DNA of 64,000 bases from Prado023 sp963714995 (GTDB lineage Bacteria > Actinomycetota > Actinomycetes > S36-B12 > CAIYMF01), in NCBI GenBank assembly GCA_963714995.1, contig CAVQQP010000006.1, positions 124,001 to 188,000 of the forward strand, given 5' to 3'. Below the pieces are notes generated by a model. The model did not search any database. It was not told where the DNA came from and saw only the letters and a list, made by a program, of their open reading frames with translations. Positions 61,604 to 64,000 of this stretch are shown here, piece by piece. Position numbers and translations under genes: made by a program. Position 1 is the stretch's first letter. Each line of letters starts with the position of its first letter.

Positions 61604-61933
61604 GTGGCCCGCGTCGTCGTCGACGTCATGCTCAAGCCGGAGATCCTCGACCCGCAGGGCCGGGCGGTGATGGGAGCCCTGGGCAGGCTGGGACTGACCG
61701 GCATCGCGTCGGTCCGCCAGGGCAAGCGCTTCGAGATCGAGGTGGACGGCGAGGTCGACGAGGACCTCTCCGAGCGCCTCCACGAGCTGGCCGGCTCCCT
61801 GCTCAGCAACCCCGTGATCGAGGACTACGAGATCTACGAGGAGGGCGAGGAGATCGCCTGCGACTGTGACGACTGCACCTGTGAGCCCGGCGCCGACGAC
61901 GCCGGCGCCCCGATCGCGGGGGAGCAGGCCTGA
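61604..61933 (+). CDS. purS: Phosphoribosylformylglycinamidine synthase subunit PurS with Cys-rich C-terminal tail
   Basis: A 109-residue PurS. The usual fold of about 80 residues (ARVVVDVMLKPEILDPQGRA, RQGKRFEIEVDG, LAGSLLSNPVIEDYEI) bridges PurL and PurQ in the FGAM synthase complex. It then has an extra roughly 29-residue tail with four closely spaced cysteines, Cys86, 88, 91 and 93 (CDCDDCTC), absent from typical PurS. AGGAG precedes GTG 61604, and TAGGCT (61562-61567) is a candidate minus-10. Its stop shares a base with purQ (TGATG). Confidence 0.93.
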   Translation: MARVVVDVMLKPEILDPQGRAVMGALGRLGLTGIASVRQGKRFEIEVDGEVDEDLSERLHELAGSLLSNPVIEDYEIYEEGEEIACDCDDCTCEPGADDAGAPIAGEQA

Positions 61934-62640
61934 TGCGCATCGGCGTCGTGACCTTCCCGGGGTCGCTGGACGACCGGGATGCGGCGCGCGCGGTGCGGAT
62001 CGCAGGAGGTCAGGCCGTCGCGCTGTGGCATGCCGATGCCGACCTGCACTCCGTGGACGCCGTGGTCCTGCCCGGGGGCTTCTCCTACGGCGACTACCTG
62101 CGCTGCGGGGCCATCAGCCGGTTCGCCCCGGCCATGGGGGCCATCATCGACGCGGCGCAGGGCGGCCTGCCGGTGCTGGGCATCTGCAACGGCTTCCAGA
62201 TCCTCTGCGAGTCCCACCTGCTCCCCGGCGCCCTGACCCGCAACGCCGGGCTGCACTTCGTGTGCCGCGACCAGGAGCTCGAGATCGCCAACGCGGCCAC
62301 GCCGTGGACCCGTGACTACGAGGCCGGCGAGCGCATCGTCGTCCCGCTGAAGAACGGTGAGGGGCGCTTCCAGGCCGACGAGGCCACCCTCGACGCCCTC
62401 GAGGGCGAGGGCCAGGTCGTCGCCTACTACGCGGGCGTCAACCCGAACGGCTCGCAGCGCAACATCGCCGGCATCTGCAACGAGGCCGGCAACGTCGTGG
62501 GCCTGATGCCGCACCCGGAGCACGCGGTGGAGGCCCTGACCGGCCCCGGCACCGACGGCCTGGGGTTCTTCACCTCGATCCTGGCCCACCTGGCCGGCGG
62601 CGGATCGATGGCCGGAGCCGCACAGGGGGCGCACGCATGA
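61933..62640 (+). CDS. purQ: Phosphoribosylformylglycinamidine synthase subunit PurQ (glutaminase)
   Basis: A 235-residue class I glutamine amidotransferase releasing ammonia for FGAM synthesis. The N-terminal MRIGVVTFPGSLDDRDAARA and LPGGFSYGDYLRCGAIS are typical; the nucleophile is Cys85 in LGICNGFQIL, and the triad is completed by His194 and Glu196 (MPHPEH). It is coupled to purS and to purL (ATGA). Confidence 0.97.
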   Translation: MRIGVVTFPGSLDDRDAARAVRIAGGQAVALWHADADLHSVDAVVLPGGFSYGDYLRCGAISRFAPAMGAIIDAAQGGLPVLGICNGFQILCESHLLPGALTRNAGLHFVCRDQELEIANAATPWTRDYEAGERIVVPLKNGEGRFQADEATLDALEGEGQVVAYYAGVNPNGSQRNIAGICNEAGNVVGLMPHPEHAVEALTGPGTDGLGFFTSILAHLAGGGSMAGAAQGAHA

Positions 62641-64000
62641 CCGACACCGTCGCCGCCGCGCAGGCCCAGCCCGTGGCCGCCCAGCCGTTCGCCGAGCTGG
62701 GCCTCAAGCCCGACGAGTACGCCCGGATCTGCGAGATCCTCGGGCGTCGCCCGACCTCCTCCGAGCTGGCCATGTACTCGGTCATGTGGAGCGAGCACTG
62801 CTCCTACAAGTCCTCGAAGGTGCACCTGCGCCAGTTCGGCGAGAAGAAGCCGGAGACCGACGCCCTGCTGGTCGGGATCGGCGAGAACGCCGGCGTCGTG
62901 GACATCGGCCACGGCTGGGCGGTCACGTTCAAGGTGGAGTCGCACAACCACCCGTCCTACGTGGAGCCCTACCAGGGCGCGGCCACCGGCGTCGGGGGCA
63001 TCGTGCGCGACATCATGAGCATGGGCGCCCGGCCGGTCGCGGTGATGGATCCGCTGCGGTTCGGTGCGGCCGACCACCCCGACACGCGGCGCGTGCTGCC
63101 CGGGGTCGTCGCCGGGGTCGGCGGCTACGGGAACTGCCTGGGCCTGCCGAACATCGGCGGCGAGGTCGTGTTCGACGCCTGCTACCAGGGCAACCCGCTC
63201 GTGAACGCCCTGTGCGTCGGCGTGATGCGTCACGAGGACATCCACCTGGCCTCGGCCCGGGGCGTGGGCAACCTCGTGATCCTCTACGGCGCCCGGACCG
63301 GTGGCGACGGGATCGGCGGCGCGTCGATCCTCGCCTCGGAGACCTTCACCGACGGCGGGCCCACCAAGCGCCCCGCGGTGCAGGTGGGTGACCCGTTCAT
63401 GGAGAAGCTGCTCATCGAGTGCACGCTGGAGGTGCTGCACGCGGGCCTGGTCGAGGGGATCCAGGACCTCGGCGCGGCGGGGATCTCGTGCGCCACCTCC
63501 GAGCTGGCCTCCAACGGCGAGGGCGGCATGCACGTCGTGCTCGAGCGCGTCCCGTTGCGCGACCACACGCTCACCCCTGAGGAGATCCTCATGAGCGAGT
63601 CGCAGGAGCGCATGGCCGCGGTCGTCCGCCCGGACAAGGTCGAGGGCTTCCTGGCGATCTGTGCCAAGTGGGAGGTCGAGGCCGCGATCATCGGGGAGGT
63701 CAACGACTCCGGCCGGCTGACCATCGAGTGGCACGGCGAGCAGATCGTCGACGTCCCCCCGCGGACCGTCGCCCACGAGGGCCCGGTGTACGACCGGCCC
63801 ATGGCCCGTCCCGAGTGGTTGACCCCGCGCCAGGACGATGCCCCGACCCCGGAGCGGCTGGCCCGTCCGACGACAGCCGCCGAGCTCCGGGAGGCGGTGC
63901 TCACGCTGATCGCCTCACCGAACCTGGCGGCGAAGGACTGGGTCACCGACCAGTACGACCGGTACGTGATGGGCAACACCGTCCTGGCCCAGCCCGAGGA
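62637..64000 (+). CDS. purL: Phosphoribosylformylglycinamidine synthase subunit PurL (truncated by window edge)
   Basis: The first 454 residues of the PurL synthetase subunit, which converts FGAR to FGAM using ATP and PurQ-derived ammonia. Signatures are SSELAMYSVMWSEHCSYKSS, the ATP/Mg loop KVESHNHPSYVEPYQGAATG, VGGIVRDIMSMGARPVAVMD, RTGGDGIGGASILASETFTD, GIQDLGAAGISCATSELASN and LMSESQERM. ATG 62637 overlaps purQ (ATGA). The frame is open to the window end; a full protein is about 750 residues, so roughly 300 remain outside. Confidence 0.97.
   Translation, partial: MTDTVAAAQAQPVAAQPFAELGLKPDEYARICEILGRRPTSSELAMYSVMWSEHCSYKSSKVHLRQFGEKKPETDALLVGIGENAGVVDIGHGWAVTFKVESHNHPSYVEPYQGAATGVGGIVRDIMSMGARPVAVMDPLRFGAADHPDTRRVLPGVVAGVGGYGNCLGLPNIGGEVVFDACYQGNPLVNALCVGVMRHEDIHLASARGVGNLVILYGARTGGDGIGGASILASETFTDGGPTKRPAVQVGDPFMEKLLIECTLEVLHAGLVEGIQDLGAAGISCATSELASNGEGGMHVVLERVPLRDHTLTPEEILMSESQERMAAVVRPDKVEGFLAICAKWEVEAAIIGEVNDSGRLTIEWHGEQIVDVPPRTVAHEGPVYDRPMARPEWLTPRQDDAPTPERLARPTTAAELREAVLTLIASPNLAAKDWVTDQYDRYVMGNTVLAQPE

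Overview
The window is high-GC DNA, densely coding and rich in GTG starts, from an Actinomycetota (class Actinomycetes) bacterium. Diagnostic content is a WhiB regulator, mtrA-mtrB-lpqB, DUF3499, a TIGR03089 protein, LytR-CpsA-Psr (LCP) proteins, a monomeric isocitrate dehydrogenase and a CW_binding_2 amidase. The genus cannot be fixed by reading alone. From memory, about 8-43.6 kb is broadly collinear with the conserved actinobacterial block that is Rv3268-Rv3240c in Mycobacterium tuberculosis, with the DUF4129-DUF4350-MoxR-DUF58-SpoIIM-RDD block (Rv3690-Rv3695 in that species) placed between ahcY and mtrA.

Layout. 1-3.5 kb: a frameshift-ridden secreted protein with SNase-like, lamin-tail and Fn3 domains, running off the left edge. 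3.5-8 kb: nucleotidyltransferase plus CDP-glycerol-type glycerophosphotransferase (surface polymer), a RHPMY membrane methyltransferase, and a 3-oxoacid CoA-transferase pair. 8-22.7 kb: cell-envelope and mannose genes (LCP, amidase, TIGR03089, mannose-1-phosphate guanylyltransferase, whiB, large GT2 membrane protein, DUF5719, DUF3499, phosphomannomutase, Trm112-like) with an AlkA-like glycosylase. 22.7-25.3 kb: CDF transporter and ahcY. 25.3-32.8 kb: RDD, SpoIIM and the MoxR/DUF58 cluster. 32.8-43.6 kb: mtrA-mtrB-lpqB-comF, hpf, an orphan LuxR regulator, secA and a long Sua5. 43.7-51.4 kb: small secreted protein, icd, a VapBC module, exonuclease III, a Ser/Thr/Pro/Ala-rich protein and a CNNM/CorC protein. 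51.5-57.2 kb: trpS with a 2H-phosphoesterase/GNAT fusion, a spermidine-synthase-like protein, thioredoxin, ECF sigma and DUF4349. 57.2-64 kb: second VapBC, pgm, second LCP, DUF4126 and purS-purQ-purL, the last cut by the right edge.

How it fits together. Much of the window serves envelope assembly and surveillance: activated sugars (ManC, ManB, Pgm), polymer attachment (two LCPs), peptidoglycan remodelling (amidase), protein export (SecA) and the MtrAB-LpqB regulatory system. Metabolic cassettes (ahcY, icd, scoAB, pur) are interspersed. Translational coupling through ATGA, GTGA or TGATG overlaps is frequent: scoA/B, mtrA/B/lpqB/comF, moxR/DUF58, trpS/fusion, vapB/C and purS/Q/L.

Caveat on sequence quality. 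At least nine otherwise well-conserved genes, including secA and icd, contain single frameshifts, several at short G/C runs, and three further loci contain many. I interpret these as uncorrected indels, not pseudogenes, so broken genes are annotated over the span of the inferred intact gene. Regulatory highlights are palindromes at icd, thioredoxin and both VapBC modules, long perfect hairpins between convergent genes, and repeated TAnnnT hexamers 6-8 nt before GTG starts that suggest leaderless transcripts.
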